Under the pieces are notes generated by a model. That model was not told the DNA's origin, searched no databases, and saw only the letters and a list, made by a program, of their open reading frames with translations. Both the position numbers and the translations under genes were made by a program. A DNA stretch of 64,000 nucleotides from Rhodococcus sp. OK302. GTDB lineage: Bacteria > Actinomycetota > Actinomycetes > Mycobacteriales > Mycobacteriaceae. This document shows positions 26,785 through 35,675 of the stretch, one piece after another (the stretch's first letter is position 1; each line of letters begins with the position of its first letter). The stretch covers positions 1,896,501 through 1,960,500 of the forward strand of contig NZ_NPJZ01000001.1 in NCBI RefSeq assembly GCF_002245895.1. The letters run 5' to 3'.

Positions 26785-27980
26785 TTCTGCGGCCCCCGTC
26801 CGGCCCAGCTCCAGGCGTAGGAGTCGTCTTCGCACGCGAGTGCGCCTTCACCGAGCTCGAGCGGTCTGAACGTATCGACCATCACGGCCAGTTCGTCGAA
26901 GAACTCGGCCCCGATGCTGCGTTCGTAGGCACCCGGCTGCGGGCCGTGCGCGTGGCCACCCGGGTGAACCGAGATGGAACCCTGACCGATACCGGATCCC
27001 TTGCGCGCCTCGTAGTCTCCACCGCAGTAGAACATGATCTCGTCGGAATCGACGTTGGAGTGGTAGTACGGAACCGGGATCGACAGCGGGTGGTAGTCGA
27101 CCTTGCGGGGGACGAAGTTGCAGATCACGAAGTTGTTGCCCTCGAACGCCTGATGCGCCGGCGGCGGCTGGTGAACGCGGCCTGTGATGGGCTCGTAATC
27201 GGAGATGTTGAACGTGTACGGGTACAGGCATCCGTCCCAGCCGACGACGTCGAAAGGATGCGTGGGATAGACCATTCGAGTCCCGACGATGCCGTGCGAG
27301 GTGCGGTGCTTCACCAGCACCTCGACGTCGGTGCCCTCGGCAATCATCGGCGCCGTGGGTCCGTGAAGGTCTCGTTCGCAGAACGGCGCATTCTCGAGAA
27401 GTTGACCGAATCGTGAGAGGTACCGCTTGGGCGGAACGATGTGGCTGTTGGCTTCGATCGCGTATGCCCGCAACGGCTTGTCGCCCTTGGGGATCCAACG
27501 ATGGGTGGTGGACATCGGAATGAGGACGTAGTCGCCTTCACGTGCTTCGAGTGCGCCGAAGACGGTTTCGACGGTGGCCTCACCGGATTCGATGTAGACC
27601 ATTTCGTCGCCGATTGCATTGCGGTACAGGGGAGATGCGGCGGCTGCGACGACGTAGGAGAGTCGAACGTCGGCATTACCGAGAATCAGCCGACGACCGG
27701 TCACGACATCGGTGTGTCCCCAGGTGCTTTCGGGAAACAAGGTGTGCAGTTTCAGATGCCGCGGCTTGAGCGGGTGATTGGGAGTGGTGCTCTGGTCGCG
27801 CAGTTCCCAGACTGTGGCGTCCACGATCGACGACGGAATCTCGCGGTGGTAGAGCAGTGACGAGTCCGAGGAGAATCCCTCTTCGCCCATCAGTTCTTCG
27901 TAGTAGAGGTTGCCCGTCTCGTCACGGTGCTGCGTGTGACGCTTCGGTGGGATATTGCCGAGTTGTCGGTAGAACGCCAT
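26781..27980 (-). CDS. hmgA: Homogentisate 1,2-dioxygenase
   Basis: 399 residues, a typical bacterial length. Cupin-type iron site elements are visible in the C-terminal third: VPYYHSNVDSDEIMFYCGG supplies His and Glu, and SVHPGGHAHGPQPGAYE supplies further His. The N-terminus FYRQLGNIPPKRHTQHR and RLILGNADVRLSYV also match. It opens the ring of homogentisate to maleylacetoacetate. First gene of the operon, its stop overlapping the next ATG. A small AT-rich palindromic region at 28036-28054 upstream may be the target of the MarR regulator encoded next. Confidence 0.95.
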   Translation of the reverse strand: MAFYRQLGNIPPKRHTQHRDETGNLYYEELMGEEGFSSDSSLLYHREIPSSIVDATVWELRDQSTTPNHPLKPRHLKLHTLFPESTWGHTDVVTGRRLILGNADVRLSYVVAAAASPLYRNAIGDEMVYIESGEATVETVFGALEAREGDYVLIPMSTTHRWIPKGDKPLRAYAIEANSHIVPPKRYLSRFGQLLENAPFCERDLHGPTAPMIAEGTDVEVLVKHRTSHGIVGTRMVYPTHPFDVVGWDGCLYPYTFNISDYEPITGRVHQPPPAHQAFEGNNFVICNFVPRKVDYHPLSIPVPYYHSNVDSDEIMFYCGGDYEARKGSGIGQGSISVHPGGHAHGPQPGAYERSIGAEFFDELAVMVDTFRPLELGEGALACEDDSYAWSWAGRGPQK

Positions 27981-28035
27981 GACTGGGCTCCTTCTGAGGT
28001 GTTTCCGTCTGACTCACATCAAGTAGATAGTAAAT

Positions 28036-28054
28036 ACATTAACTAAAATGATGT
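28036..28054. promoter_or_regulatory. Possible MarR-binding site before hmgA
   Basis: ACATTAACTAAAATGATGT, an AT-rich, imperfectly symmetrical stretch with ACAT/ATGT ends and the TTAACT core also found in the operator at 28661-28686. It lies 56 bp upstream of hmgA, in otherwise GC-rich DNA. Confidence 0.45.
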
Positions 28055-28089
28055 GACAGGCGCAACCCTTGAACGTGATCGGATCTAGG

Positions 28090-28626
28090 TCAGTTGCGTC
28101 CGCGGACGTCGAACTGGCTGCGATTGGTGATCAGTTTGTCCAGGAGCATGACAAGGATGCGCTGCTCAGCCTCGCTGAGGACGCTGACCCAGGCGTGTTC
28201 GCGTTCGTTCTGCTCTCGAAACGCCTCGACCATGGCTTCTCGGCCCTTGTCGGTCAGATAGAGCTGGACGGATCGGCCGTCGTTCTCGGTAGGGCGTCGG
28301 TCGATCAGGCCGTCGGCGACCAGTGACTTGGACAGGTTGGAGACCGCGGCCCGGCTCATTCCGGTGAGCTCAGCAGCGGCTTTCGGCTCGATCGGTCCGG
28401 CCAGCCAGGTTACGAACAGCAAGCGGAAGGACGACCACGACCAGCCGCGCGGCCGATGGATCGACGACTCGAGATCGTAGGTGACCACGTTGGATGCGCG
28501 ATTGAGAGTCAGTAGAACCTCGGTGGCCAGGTGATGGCGAAAGCCGTGTTCGTCAGCGAGTCGTTTGTTCGCCAACTCGATGAACGACCAAAAATTGAGT
28601 TCGCCGGTGCTCTCCTGGGCTTTCAT
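28090..28626 (-). CDS. MarR family regulator, probable hmg repressor
   Basis: 178 residues. The winged helix-turn-helix is PKAAAELTGMSRAAVSNLSK followed by SLVADGLIDRRPTENDGRSV, the MarR beta-wing with its Asp-Arg-Arg-type residues. An N-terminal extension of about 50 residues (ELNFWSFIELANKRLADEHG) forms the dimerisation helices. It is encoded upstream of hmgA on the same strand but separated by 109 bp, and its own promoter holds a 26-bp palindrome. Control of homogentisate genes is inferred from position and from the shared operator core. Confidence 0.82.
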   Translation of the reverse strand: MKAQESTGELNFWSFIELANKRLADEHGFRHHLATEVLLTLNRASNVVTYDLESSIHRPRGWSWSSFRLLFVTWLAGPIEPKAAAELTGMSRAAVSNLSKSLVADGLIDRRPTENDGRSVQLYLTDKGREAMVEAFREQNEREHAWVSVLSEAEQRILVMLLDKLITNRSQFDVRGRN

Positions 28627-28660
28627 GCCGTCACTCTATCGCGGCTGGAAGGTGATCTTT

Positions 28661-28686
28661 GTACATCAGTTAATTAACTTATGTAC
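28661..28686. promoter_or_regulatory. 26-bp MarR operator palindrome
   Basis: GTACATcAGTTAATTAACTtATGTAC: both halves are complementary except at one pair of positions. It begins 35 bp upstream of the MarR start codon. Confidence 0.75.
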
Positions 28687-28929
28687 TAGTTTGTGGGTCG
28701 GTGCACCGCTTGCCCGGTGAGGGGGAACCCTTGTGTCCGGCAGTTCTGGGCGTCGGTGGCCGAGGCGACGCGTCGTCGCGCCGGTATTGGCTCGAACCAA
28801 CGGTGAGCATCACGAATCGACAGTGCATCGGACGGCGAGATTGCCGCGGCGAATATCGCTGGATCGCCACCGATCCGCAACCAGGTGAATTACCGTGACT
28901 CCGTGATTGCATCTAGCGATGAACCCCCG

Positions 28930-29511
28930 ATGAGCATGGAACTCATGAACGCCGGTCAATTAGAGCGGCGTCATCGCTTGACGTGCACCGTAATCGACAT
29001 GCTGACGCAGATCCCTTCGGATCGTATTCAGATGAAGGACGTATCCGAACGATCGGGCGTGGCTCTCGGAACTCTGTACCGCTACTTTCCGAAGAAGCAA
29101 CAACTGCTCGCGGCGGCAATGGTCGAGTGGAGTGGCCTTCACGTGGAACGGCGTGTGGTGCAGGAGGACCCCCGGATGTGCAACCTCAATGTCCGCGAGC
29201 GTGTACTTCACCTTCATCGCCGTGAGATGAAGGCGTTTCAACGGCGACCGAACTTTGCCCGTCTGGAGATCGAACTTCATTCGTCAGCAGACGAATTCGT
29301 GATCGAGACGCTGGATCAACGTGCGGCTGCACATCGGACCGTGATGTTCGAACTGATGGATGGTGTTCCGGCGGAGGTCGCGCGAATTACTTCCCTCGCT
29401 GTTGGCGGCACGATGGTGACTGCGCTGGCGTTGTGGAGCAGTGGGCGGATCGGATTCGCCGAGGCGCAGCGCAATGTCGAAGACGTCATCTCCCTGGTTC
29501 TCCGAGACTGA
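28930..29511 (+). CDS. TetR family transcriptional regulator
   Basis: About 193 residues from the ATG at 28930; the open frame extends to 28885. The helix-turn-helix IQMKDVSERSGVALGTLYRY, then FPKKQQLLAAAM, is a standard TetR N-terminus and resembles the KstR/KstR2 group of actinobacterial lipid-catabolism repressors. The ligand domain (about 75-190) is not recognisable further. The next gene is a peptide-type binding lipoprotein 259 bp away, so no target is evident. The 240 bp before it hold no convincing gene. Confidence 0.82.
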   Translation: MSMELMNAGQLERRHRLTCTVIDMLTQIPSDRIQMKDVSERSGVALGTLYRYFPKKQQLLAAAMVEWSGLHVERRVVQEDPRMCNLNVRERVLHLHRREMKAFQRRPNFARLEIELHSSADEFVIETLDQRAAAHRTVMFELMDGVPAEVARITSLAVGGTMVTALALWSSGRIGFAEAQRNVEDVISLVLRD

Positions 29512-29770
29512 CAAAAAATTTAGAATGCGATTTCATTTTTTGAGAACTTCAGTCGAGAAGATTTTCAGTCGATTCGACGGAAATTAGCTGCTGACAGCAT
29601 CTTTTCGCAGTAATTACTGATGTGTCGGCCATTGGTTCAGATCTGCACGATTCGGTCAATCTCTAGAATTCGCATACAGAAACTGCGCTGGTCGTCTATC
29701 AATGGACCGATGACCAATTGGGGTGGACGGCAGTGACGAGCCGGAATCCGGGAAGCTGAAAGTAGGTTGA

Positions 29771-31369
29771 ATGAGAAGCTCGTACGGGGTTCGTGCTCGA
29801 ATCTGGATGGTTGTACTCGCGTCGGCAGCACTCGTCGTGACGTCCTGCGCCGGTGACAGTGGCGGCGAGACGACGGATGCGTCGGACGTCACGATCGGCG
29901 TCGTCGGCAATCAAGGCGACGGCGGGGATCCGAAGTCCGGCGGTGAGGTGTCGTTTGCGACCTACAACGGAATCAGTAGCCTCGATCCAGCAGATCGGCA
30001 GGACGGTGGGGCCTCCGGCGGTAGTGAAATGGCCGCAATCTACGACCTCTTGATGCGCTTCGATACCGAAGCCGGACAATATGTTCCGCAGTTGGCGCAG
30101 TCTTTGTCCGCGAATGCCGACAACACTGTGTGGACGCTGAAGCTTCGAGACGGCGCGACGTTCAGTGACGGTACCCCGGTAGACAGTGCAGCTGTTCTCT
30201 GGAGCATCGACCATTACCTGCAAAAGAAGGGCACTCACTCGCAGGTGTGGAAAACGACTGTCCGAGAGACGAATGCACCTGATTCGACCACTATCGTGTT
30301 CACTCTCGTTCAGCCGTGGGACGAGTTCCCGATCATGTTCACCACCGGTCCCGGCATGATCGTTGCGCCGTCGTCGATGGCTACCGGTACTTTTGCTCCC
30401 GTCGGAGCGGGTCCGTTCACGGTCGAGAAGTTCGCATCTCAGGACGAACTCGTTCTCGCGGCGCGTCCGACGTACTGGGATGGCGCACCGTATCTCGAAA
30501 AGCTTCGTTTCCCGGCAATTGTGAACGAGCAGGCCAAACTTGAAGGCCTGCATACGGACGGAGTTCAGGTTGCGTACCTACGGTCACCGGACTACATGCA
30601 CGAAGCTCTCGAGGCCGGCGATCCTGGATTTGTGACATCGGCGAGCATGGCCGGTGTGTTGGCCATCAACCAGCGCGATGACCGCGCGGCGAAGGACGTG
30701 CGTGTCCGTCAGGCGATTGTTGCTGCAGTGGACCCGAATTCGTTCAACGAGCGAGTTCAAGGCGGATTCGGGTCGCCGGGAACCGACATGTTTGCGTCGT
30801 GGTCCAAGTGGCATGGATCCGTACCGGGCAACGGCTACGATCCCGAGGCTGCAAAGAAGTATCTGGCCGAGGCAAAAGCTGACGGTTACGACGGCAAGCT
30901 CACCTACGTCGGGATGAATGATCCCGGGACGCAACGAAGTGCGCTGGCCTTCCAGTCGATGTTGCAGGCAGTCGGTTTCACCGTCGACATCTCCTACGCC
31001 ACCAGCATCAACGATTTGATCTCCCGGCAGTTCGCAAAACATGATTTCGATATCTCGTACACGGGGTTCAATGTCTTGGAGCAGTCTCCGTACACGCGGA
31101 TGTACGGCAACCTGTTCAGTGAATCGCCGTCAAATATCCTGGGGTACAAGAACCCTCAGATGGACCAGTCGTTGGGCAAGTTGCAGGCAGCAGCGGGGGT
31201 CGACCAGCGTAAGGCTGTTCTCGACGACATCCAGAAGTTGGTCAACGACACTGCTCCGATGGCAGTAGTGAACTCCAGCAAGGTGTTCATTGCGTGGGGC
31301 CAGAACGTGCACGGTGTGACACCGAGCGTGGACGCCATCATGCTCTTCGGTAATACCTGGTTGAGCTGA
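29771..31369 (+). CDS. ABC transporter substrate-binding lipoprotein, family 5 (peptide/nickel type)
   Basis: 532 residues. The signal peptide ends in the lipobox VVTSC (Cys about residue 26), so it is a lipid-anchored surface protein. The SBP family 5 core is seen in the helix-strand pattern VWTLKLRDGATFSDGTPVDS and in YDLLMRFDTEAGQYVPQLAQ. It would bind a peptide, nickel chelate or other organic solute and deliver it to an ABC importer. No permease or ATPase gene adjoins it, so it is an orphan here. A terminator hairpin follows. Confidence 0.87.
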   Translation: MRSSYGVRARIWMVVLASAALVVTSCAGDSGGETTDASDVTIGVVGNQGDGGDPKSGGEVSFATYNGISSLDPADRQDGGASGGSEMAAIYDLLMRFDTEAGQYVPQLAQSLSANADNTVWTLKLRDGATFSDGTPVDSAAVLWSIDHYLQKKGTHSQVWKTTVRETNAPDSTTIVFTLVQPWDEFPIMFTTGPGMIVAPSSMATGTFAPVGAGPFTVEKFASQDELVLAARPTYWDGAPYLEKLRFPAIVNEQAKLEGLHTDGVQVAYLRSPDYMHEALEAGDPGFVTSASMAGVLAINQRDDRAAKDVRVRQAIVAAVDPNSFNERVQGGFGSPGTDMFASWSKWHGSVPGNGYDPEAAKKYLAEAKADGYDGKLTYVGMNDPGTQRSALAFQSMLQAVGFTVDISYATSINDLISRQFAKHDFDISYTGFNVLEQSPYTRMYGNLFSESPSNILGYKNPQMDQSLGKLQAAAGVDQRKAVLDDIQKLVNDTAPMAVVNSSKVFIAWGQNVHGVTPSVDAIMLFGNTWLS

Positions 31370-31374
31370 CCATC

Positions 31375-31414
31375 GTGCGCCTTTTCGGTAGTGAGGACTG
31401 CCGGAAAGGCGCAC
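31375..31414. terminator. Hairpin terminator between convergent genes
   Basis: GTGCGCCTTTTCGG pairs with CCGGAAAGGCGCAC with one mismatch, around a 12-nt loop, just after the binding-protein gene and just before the end of the EspR-like gene. Confidence 0.7.
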
Positions 31415-31424
31415 CGGGGGTGTC

Positions 31425-31859
31425 CTACGTTCGCCAGGTGTACGCGCTGGAGTCCGGTGGTACACGCGGCAAATTTTCGGATGATCGGAGATTTTCTGCC
31501 ATCTCGACGAGCAGAGCCTGCGATGCGGGGGACAAATCGATGACGCGCGACGCCAGGTTACGCAGACGATCGTTGTGAAGTTGTTCCAGCAACGAGAGAT
31601 CAGCATCGCCGCTGGAGATGAACGGTAATTGCTGGGATGGGCTGAAAAAATAGTCCGGGTTTACGTCGAAGAATTCGGCGAGGGCGGCAACAACTTCAGG
31701 TGACGGATTGGTTCGGACTCCGGTTCGGAGTTGTGACAGATAGGGCGTCGAAATACGGCAGCCGTGTTCGGTCATGCTTCGTACCACAAGTGCATTGGTG
31801 ACGTGGCTAGGAGCGGATTCGAACAACGAATTCAATCGTTGGCTGAACCTGTGCACCAC
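31425..31859 (-). CDS. EspR-like XRE family regulator
   Basis: 144 residues from a GTG at 31859, which is preceded by AGGAGGG at 11-bp spacing. RFSQRLNSLFESAPS, then CRISTPYLSQLRTGVRTNPS and VVAALAEFFDVNPDYFFS, matches the mycobacterial EspR family closely (EspR has MSAPYLSQLRSGNRTNPS), including the C-terminal dimerisation helices (LRNLASRVIDLSPASQALLV). EspR is a nucleoid-associated regulator of ESX-1 secretion genes in mycobacteria. No ESX genes are nearby, so the role here is open. The open frame runs on to 32123 without a plausible start. Confidence 0.83.
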   Translation of the reverse strand: MVHRFSQRLNSLFESAPSHVTNALVVRSMTEHGCRISTPYLSQLRTGVRTNPSPEVVAALAEFFDVNPDYFFSPSQQLPFISSGDADLSLLEQLHNDRLRNLASRVIDLSPASQALLVEMAENLRSSENLPRVPPDSSAYTWRT

Positions 31860-32067
31860 TACCCCCCGTCCCTCCTGTATCGCCCACCCCGGACCTATTG
31901 GTAACTGCATCATAACCAGACTGTGAGCCAACCCTTCCCTGGGCGGCAATGTCTTGCTAGTTCGCGGAACTACGTTGAGGATACGTGAATTTCTGGCCGT
32001 CGCTGGACGAGGGGATTGCACACCAGTCAATTGCGACGGAATTGCTCGACCAAATGAGCGTGTCTGA

Positions 32068-32676
32068 TCAAAGCCACCCGTTCGAGTTCGCAATCCGAAC
32101 GGACTCCGCGCGCGTCGTGCCACCGGTCTTGCCCATCGCCGACGACAGGTGATTGCGAACGGTGCCGGCAGTGAGAAAGAGTTCCGCAGCGATGGTGGCT
32201 ACGGGCGCGCCGGTCCGGGCGGCGCGCAAGACCTGGGTCTCGCGGTCGGTCAAGGGCGACTCTCCGCTGACCAGGCTATCCGCTGCCAGCGTCGGATCGA
32301 CGACGCGCAATCCCGCGTGCACCCGTCGTACCGCGTCTGCGAGTTGTCGCGCGGGAGTGTCCTTGACGACGAACCCGGCTGCCCCGGCTTGTAGTGCCTT
32401 CCGGAGGTACCCCGGGCGCCCGAAGGTGGTGACGATCAGGATGCGTGTCGTCGGTACTGCGTCGCGCAGTGCCGCAGCGGCTGCAATGCCATCCATCCCC
32501 GGCATTTCCACGTCCAGCAATGCCACATCCGGTTGGTGCTCGAGCGCTGCTGCCACCACCTCGTCGCCGCGGCCGACTTCGGCAACTACCGTCAGGTCGG
32601 ATTCGAGATCGAGGAGCGCGGCAAGCGCCCCTCTCACCAGAGCTTGGTCGTCTGCGAGCAGTAGGCGGATCGTCAC
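32068..32676 (-). CDS. Two-component response regulator, NarL/LuxR (DesR-like)
   Basis: 202 residues. The receiver domain has the acidic pair D9-D10 (LLADDQALVRG), the phospho-acceptor Asp55 in ALLDVEMPGMDG, Thr in VTTFGRPGYL and Lys in VVKDTPARQ. The C-terminal LuxR helix-turn-helix is LTDRETQVLRAARTGAPVAT with AGTVRNHLSSAMGKTG. It overlaps the histidine kinase gene by 4 bp. Together they form a DesK/DesR-type system which, as often, follows an ABC exporter gene pair; the likely target is that exporter. Confidence 0.92.
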   Translation of the reverse strand: MTIRLLLADDQALVRGALAALLDLESDLTVVAEVGRGDEVVAAALEHQPDVALLDVEMPGMDGIAAAAALRDAVPTTRILIVTTFGRPGYLRKALQAGAAGFVVKDTPARQLADAVRRVHAGLRVVDPTLAADSLVSGESPLTDRETQVLRAARTGAPVATIAAELFLTAGTVRNHLSSAMGKTGGTTRAESVRIANSNGWL

Positions 32677-33797
32677 GTTGTCTCCTGCTCCAGCACCTGT
32701 AGCGAAAAACCTTGTGGCGACGGGCTCGTGATGATGACGCGTGCTCCGGCGGACGCTGCGCGTTCACGTAGGCCGGTCAATCCGTTGCCGATCGTCGCAC
32801 GCCCCGAAGCGACACCGTTGTCGGTTACTTCAACGCTGTTCGCGTCCACTGTGATTGTGCATTGTGTTGCGGCGCTGTGGCGTACGACGTTGGTGACGCC
32901 TTCACGAATTGTCCAGGCGAACAACTCTCGGAGGTGACCGGGAACCATTTCCGTGCTGTTCGGAGTGTGATCTTCGATGCCGGCGGCGCGTAAGGCCTCG
33001 CGAGCACGGGCTATCTCCATCGGAAGCGAGATAGTGCGAAAACCGTCGACTGCTGATCTCACATCGGCCAACGCATCGCGGGAAAGGCGTTCGAGATCGT
33101 CGAGTTCACTTCGGGCCCGGTTTATGTCGATGTCGAGCAATCGGTTGGCCAGCTCGGCTTTCACGGTGATGACTGTGAGTGAGTGCCCCAGGATGTCGTG
33201 AAGATCGCGGGCCATTCTTGCCCGTTCCTCCATGACAGCGCGATGTTCCTGTTCTTCGCGTTCGTGGAGCATCGTGAAATTGCGCCGGATGAGGGACATG
33301 ACGCCCCACGTGGCAAAAGCGGCGGCACACACTCCGAGTGACAGGCCGGAATAGTTTCCCCATCCGGCCGAAGCGCTGACGATTTCCACTGACGCCGCAA
33401 ATATCAACGTGAGGACGCCGCCGGCCACGGTCGGCAGCATGGTCACGGCGGTGACAGCGAGGTAGGGCGCAGCGGCAAGGCCGGTCGGACCGAGGCTGAT
33501 GATCATCACAGCAGCGAGCGCTGTGAGTCCCGCCAGTGTGAGAGCGGCCCAGAGAAGCGTCGGCTCGGTACTTGTGATCCGACGACGCTGCTGAGCTCGG
33601 TAGAAGGTGTGGAGATACAGCGTGCTGAATCCGAGCGTGGCGAGAATGCCCGCCCAACCACGCAGTTCGTCGCGGTGATTCCACCCTTCGATGAGCGGGC
33701 CACCGAGAAAGACCATCCAGACGGCGGCAAACAGAATGCCGAAACGATTCCATCGCGGTTGTGCGACGGAATCGGCTCGGTGGGTGGTCTCGGACAA
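32673..33797 (-). CDS. Sensor histidine kinase (DesK-like, HisKA_3)
   Basis: 374 residues. About five membrane helices in the first 160 residues, then the HisKA_3 dimerisation helix with the phospho-acceptor His in ARMARDLHDILGHSLTVITV, and a degenerate HATPase_c domain ending GNGLTGLRERAASAGARV. DesK-type kinases sense membrane state or exporter activity through their membrane part rather than a periplasmic domain. The gene abuts the ABC permease (stop and start adjacent) and overlaps the response regulator gene, so all four are one transcript. Confidence 0.9.
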   Translation of the reverse strand: MSETTHRADSVAQPRWNRFGILFAAVWMVFLGGPLIEGWNHRDELRGWAGILATLGFSTLYLHTFYRAQQRRRITSTEPTLLWAALTLAGLTALAAVMIISLGPTGLAAAPYLAVTAVTMLPTVAGGVLTLIFAASVEIVSASAGWGNYSGLSLGVCAAAFATWGVMSLIRRNFTMLHEREEQEHRAVMEERARMARDLHDILGHSLTVITVKAELANRLLDIDINRARSELDDLERLSRDALADVRSAVDGFRTISLPMEIARAREALRAAGIEDHTPNSTEMVPGHLRELFAWTIREGVTNVVRHSAATQCTITVDANSVEVTDNGVASGRATIGNGLTGLRERAASAGARVIITSPSPQGFSLQVLEQETT

Positions 33798-34591
33798 CTA
33801 CACACGCTCCGTATCTCGCTGGAATCGCCAGACCGCGCCGACGGCGAAGATGGCGAACCACACCAGGATATTGGCGATCCAGGTCCAATGAAGGGAATTG
33901 CCGGTCAGTGGTGCGTGTGCCAGCGCGTTGATGCCGAACATCGGAGTGAATTGAGCGATGGTTGCCCAGACCGAACCGTCTTGCAAGGGCACGAAGAGTC
34001 CGCCGCCGAAGGCCAGCAGTGCCAGACCGGGGCCGAGAAGTTGCATGACGTTTTCACTTGGCAGCAGATAGCCCATGAACAAGCCGAAAGCGGCGAAGAT
34101 GGCAGAACCTAGCCAAGCGATCAATGCTGTTGTGAACCAGAGCGATCCGTCCATCTGCGCACCGGTGAACGAACCCGCGAGATATACGACGAGAATGGAG
34201 ATGAGGCCGAGAGTCATTGCCATGATCAGTTTGACGACGATATAGGCCACCGGTGTCAGTGGTGTCAGCCTCAGTTGGCGACTCCAACCCGACGCGCGCT
34301 CGATGGAGACCATTGCGCCCCCGCTGGTCGTGGCAAGCATCGCGCCGTACAGCGCCATACTGATCATGATGTAGGCAGCGACATTTCCGTGTTCGATACC
34401 GTGATCCTCGTTTCCCTGACCCAGACCGAAAACGAGATAGAACACCACCGGCATGATCAGTGTGAAATCATCGTCCGTCGATTGCGGGTCAAGCGTCGAA
34501 ACTCGATGCGCAGCAAGGTTGTATTGAAACCGCCGAGCGGTGCAACGGCGCGATCTTCTCTGTAAGTGGGGGTTTCGGAAACTCGGGTCAT
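33798..34591 (-). pseudogene. ABC-2 type exporter permease, frameshifted
   Basis: The gene should begin at the ATG at 34591 (MTRVSETPTYRED..., then LLRIEFRRLTRNRRTMI) and continue FTLIMPVVFYLVFGLGQ. As written, the first frame runs into a stop after RRTMISH, and the rest (218 residues with six membrane helices, ending at 33798) is in another frame. One missing T in the run read as A at 34465-34467 explains it: ATT-TTC would restore the normal family sequence. Either the permease is inactivated or a base was lost in sequencing. The adjacent ATPase and the kinase are intact. Confidence 0.85.
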
Positions 34592-35529
34592 CACAATTGT
34601 CCTTCGGTGGTGTCGGAGGTGAGCGCGATGAACGCGTCTTCGAGTCCGCGCGAGATGATTTCGAGGTCGCGTGCTTGCGTGTGTGTGAGCAGGTAGCGTG
34701 CGACGGAATCGGTGTCCCGGGAATGGGCTACGAGAGTGTCGCCGTTCAGCTCGATCGAATCGCAGTTCGGAATCGATTGCAGGGCTTGCTTATCCAGATT
34801 CGGGATGTGCGCTCGCAGCGTCCTCCCAGCGACCATCGACTTGATCTCCGATGTTGTCCCGTCCGCAACGATCCGGCCGTGCCGAACAAGAATGATTCGG
34901 TCGGCATACGCGTCGGCCTCCTCGAGGTAGTGCGTTGCAAACAGCACGGTGCGACCTTGGTCGGCGTCTGCCCGGATTGCCGACCAGAAGTCTCGTCGCC
35001 CTTCCACGTCCATTCCGGTCGTCGGTTCGTCGAGAATCAACAACCGCGGATCCGACAGAAGTGCCATTGCAAACCGGAGGCGCTGCTGCTGACCGCCGGA
35101 GCACTTTTTCACGAGTCGCCCGGAGATATCGAGGATTCCGGCCCGGTCGAGGACGTCGTCGACCGGACGCGCGTGGGCGTAGAGGCTCGCGGTCAGGGCG
35201 ACGGTCTCGGCAACGGTCAACTCGGGGAGCAATCCGCCGCTCTGCATGACAGCGGAGACGAGTCCCCGCGCGATGGCGGCATGAGGTGGCATCCCGAAAA
35301 CGTCGACCTTGCCCGATGTGGGCCGAGACAGCCCGAGAATCATGTCGACCGTGGTGGTCTTTCCGGCGCCGTTGGGACCGAGGAACGCAACAATCTCGCC
35401 GGGTTCGATGCTCAGGTCGATACCGTCGACGGCGACAACGGAACCGAACTCCTTGCGGACTCCGGTCAACCGGACTGCGTCACCCGCCGAGACTCTCGAC
35501 TGTGTCTGTAGTGCGTGTGCTGAGGTCAT
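34591..35529 (-). CDS. ABC transporter ATP-binding protein
   Basis: 312 residues. Walker A GPNGAGKTTT at about 52-61, Q-loop VMQSGGLLP, signature SGGQQQRLRFAM, Walker B RLLILDEPTTGMD and the H-loop FATHYLEEAD. It is the DrrA/CcmA-like type, with a C-terminal accessory region of about 80 residues. It would energise an ABC-2 exporter for a drug or lipid. Its stop codon touches the start of the permease gene, which is frameshifted. First gene of the ATPase - permease - kinase - regulator operon. Confidence 0.93.
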   Translation of the reverse strand: MTSAHALQTQSRVSAGDAVRLTGVRKEFGSVVAVDGIDLSIEPGEIVAFLGPNGAGKTTTVDMILGLSRPTSGKVDVFGMPPHAAIARGLVSAVMQSGGLLPELTVAETVALTASLYAHARPVDDVLDRAGILDISGRLVKKCSGGQQQRLRFAMALLSDPRLLILDEPTTGMDVEGRRDFWSAIRADADQGRTVLFATHYLEEADAYADRIILVRHGRIVADGTTSEIKSMVAGRTLRAHIPNLDKQALQSIPNCDSIELNGDTLVAHSRDTDSVARYLLTHTQARDLEIISRGLEDAFIALTSDTTEGQL

Positions 35530-35675
35530 AGGTTCAATCTGCCGCCTCGGGGAGAGTTGTTCCTCGGCTGTCCGTCACCTTTTACCCATGACAACTGTCA
35601 TGGGTTTACGGCGAAGGTTGTCGGACGTTGGACGTACTCTGCCCGCATGACCGACCAACTCACGGCGTGGTGCTG

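Noticed and set aside
28701..28898. 65-codon frame before the TetR gene
   Set aside because: No ribosome binding site, no family similarity, and it overlaps the start region of the TetR gene.
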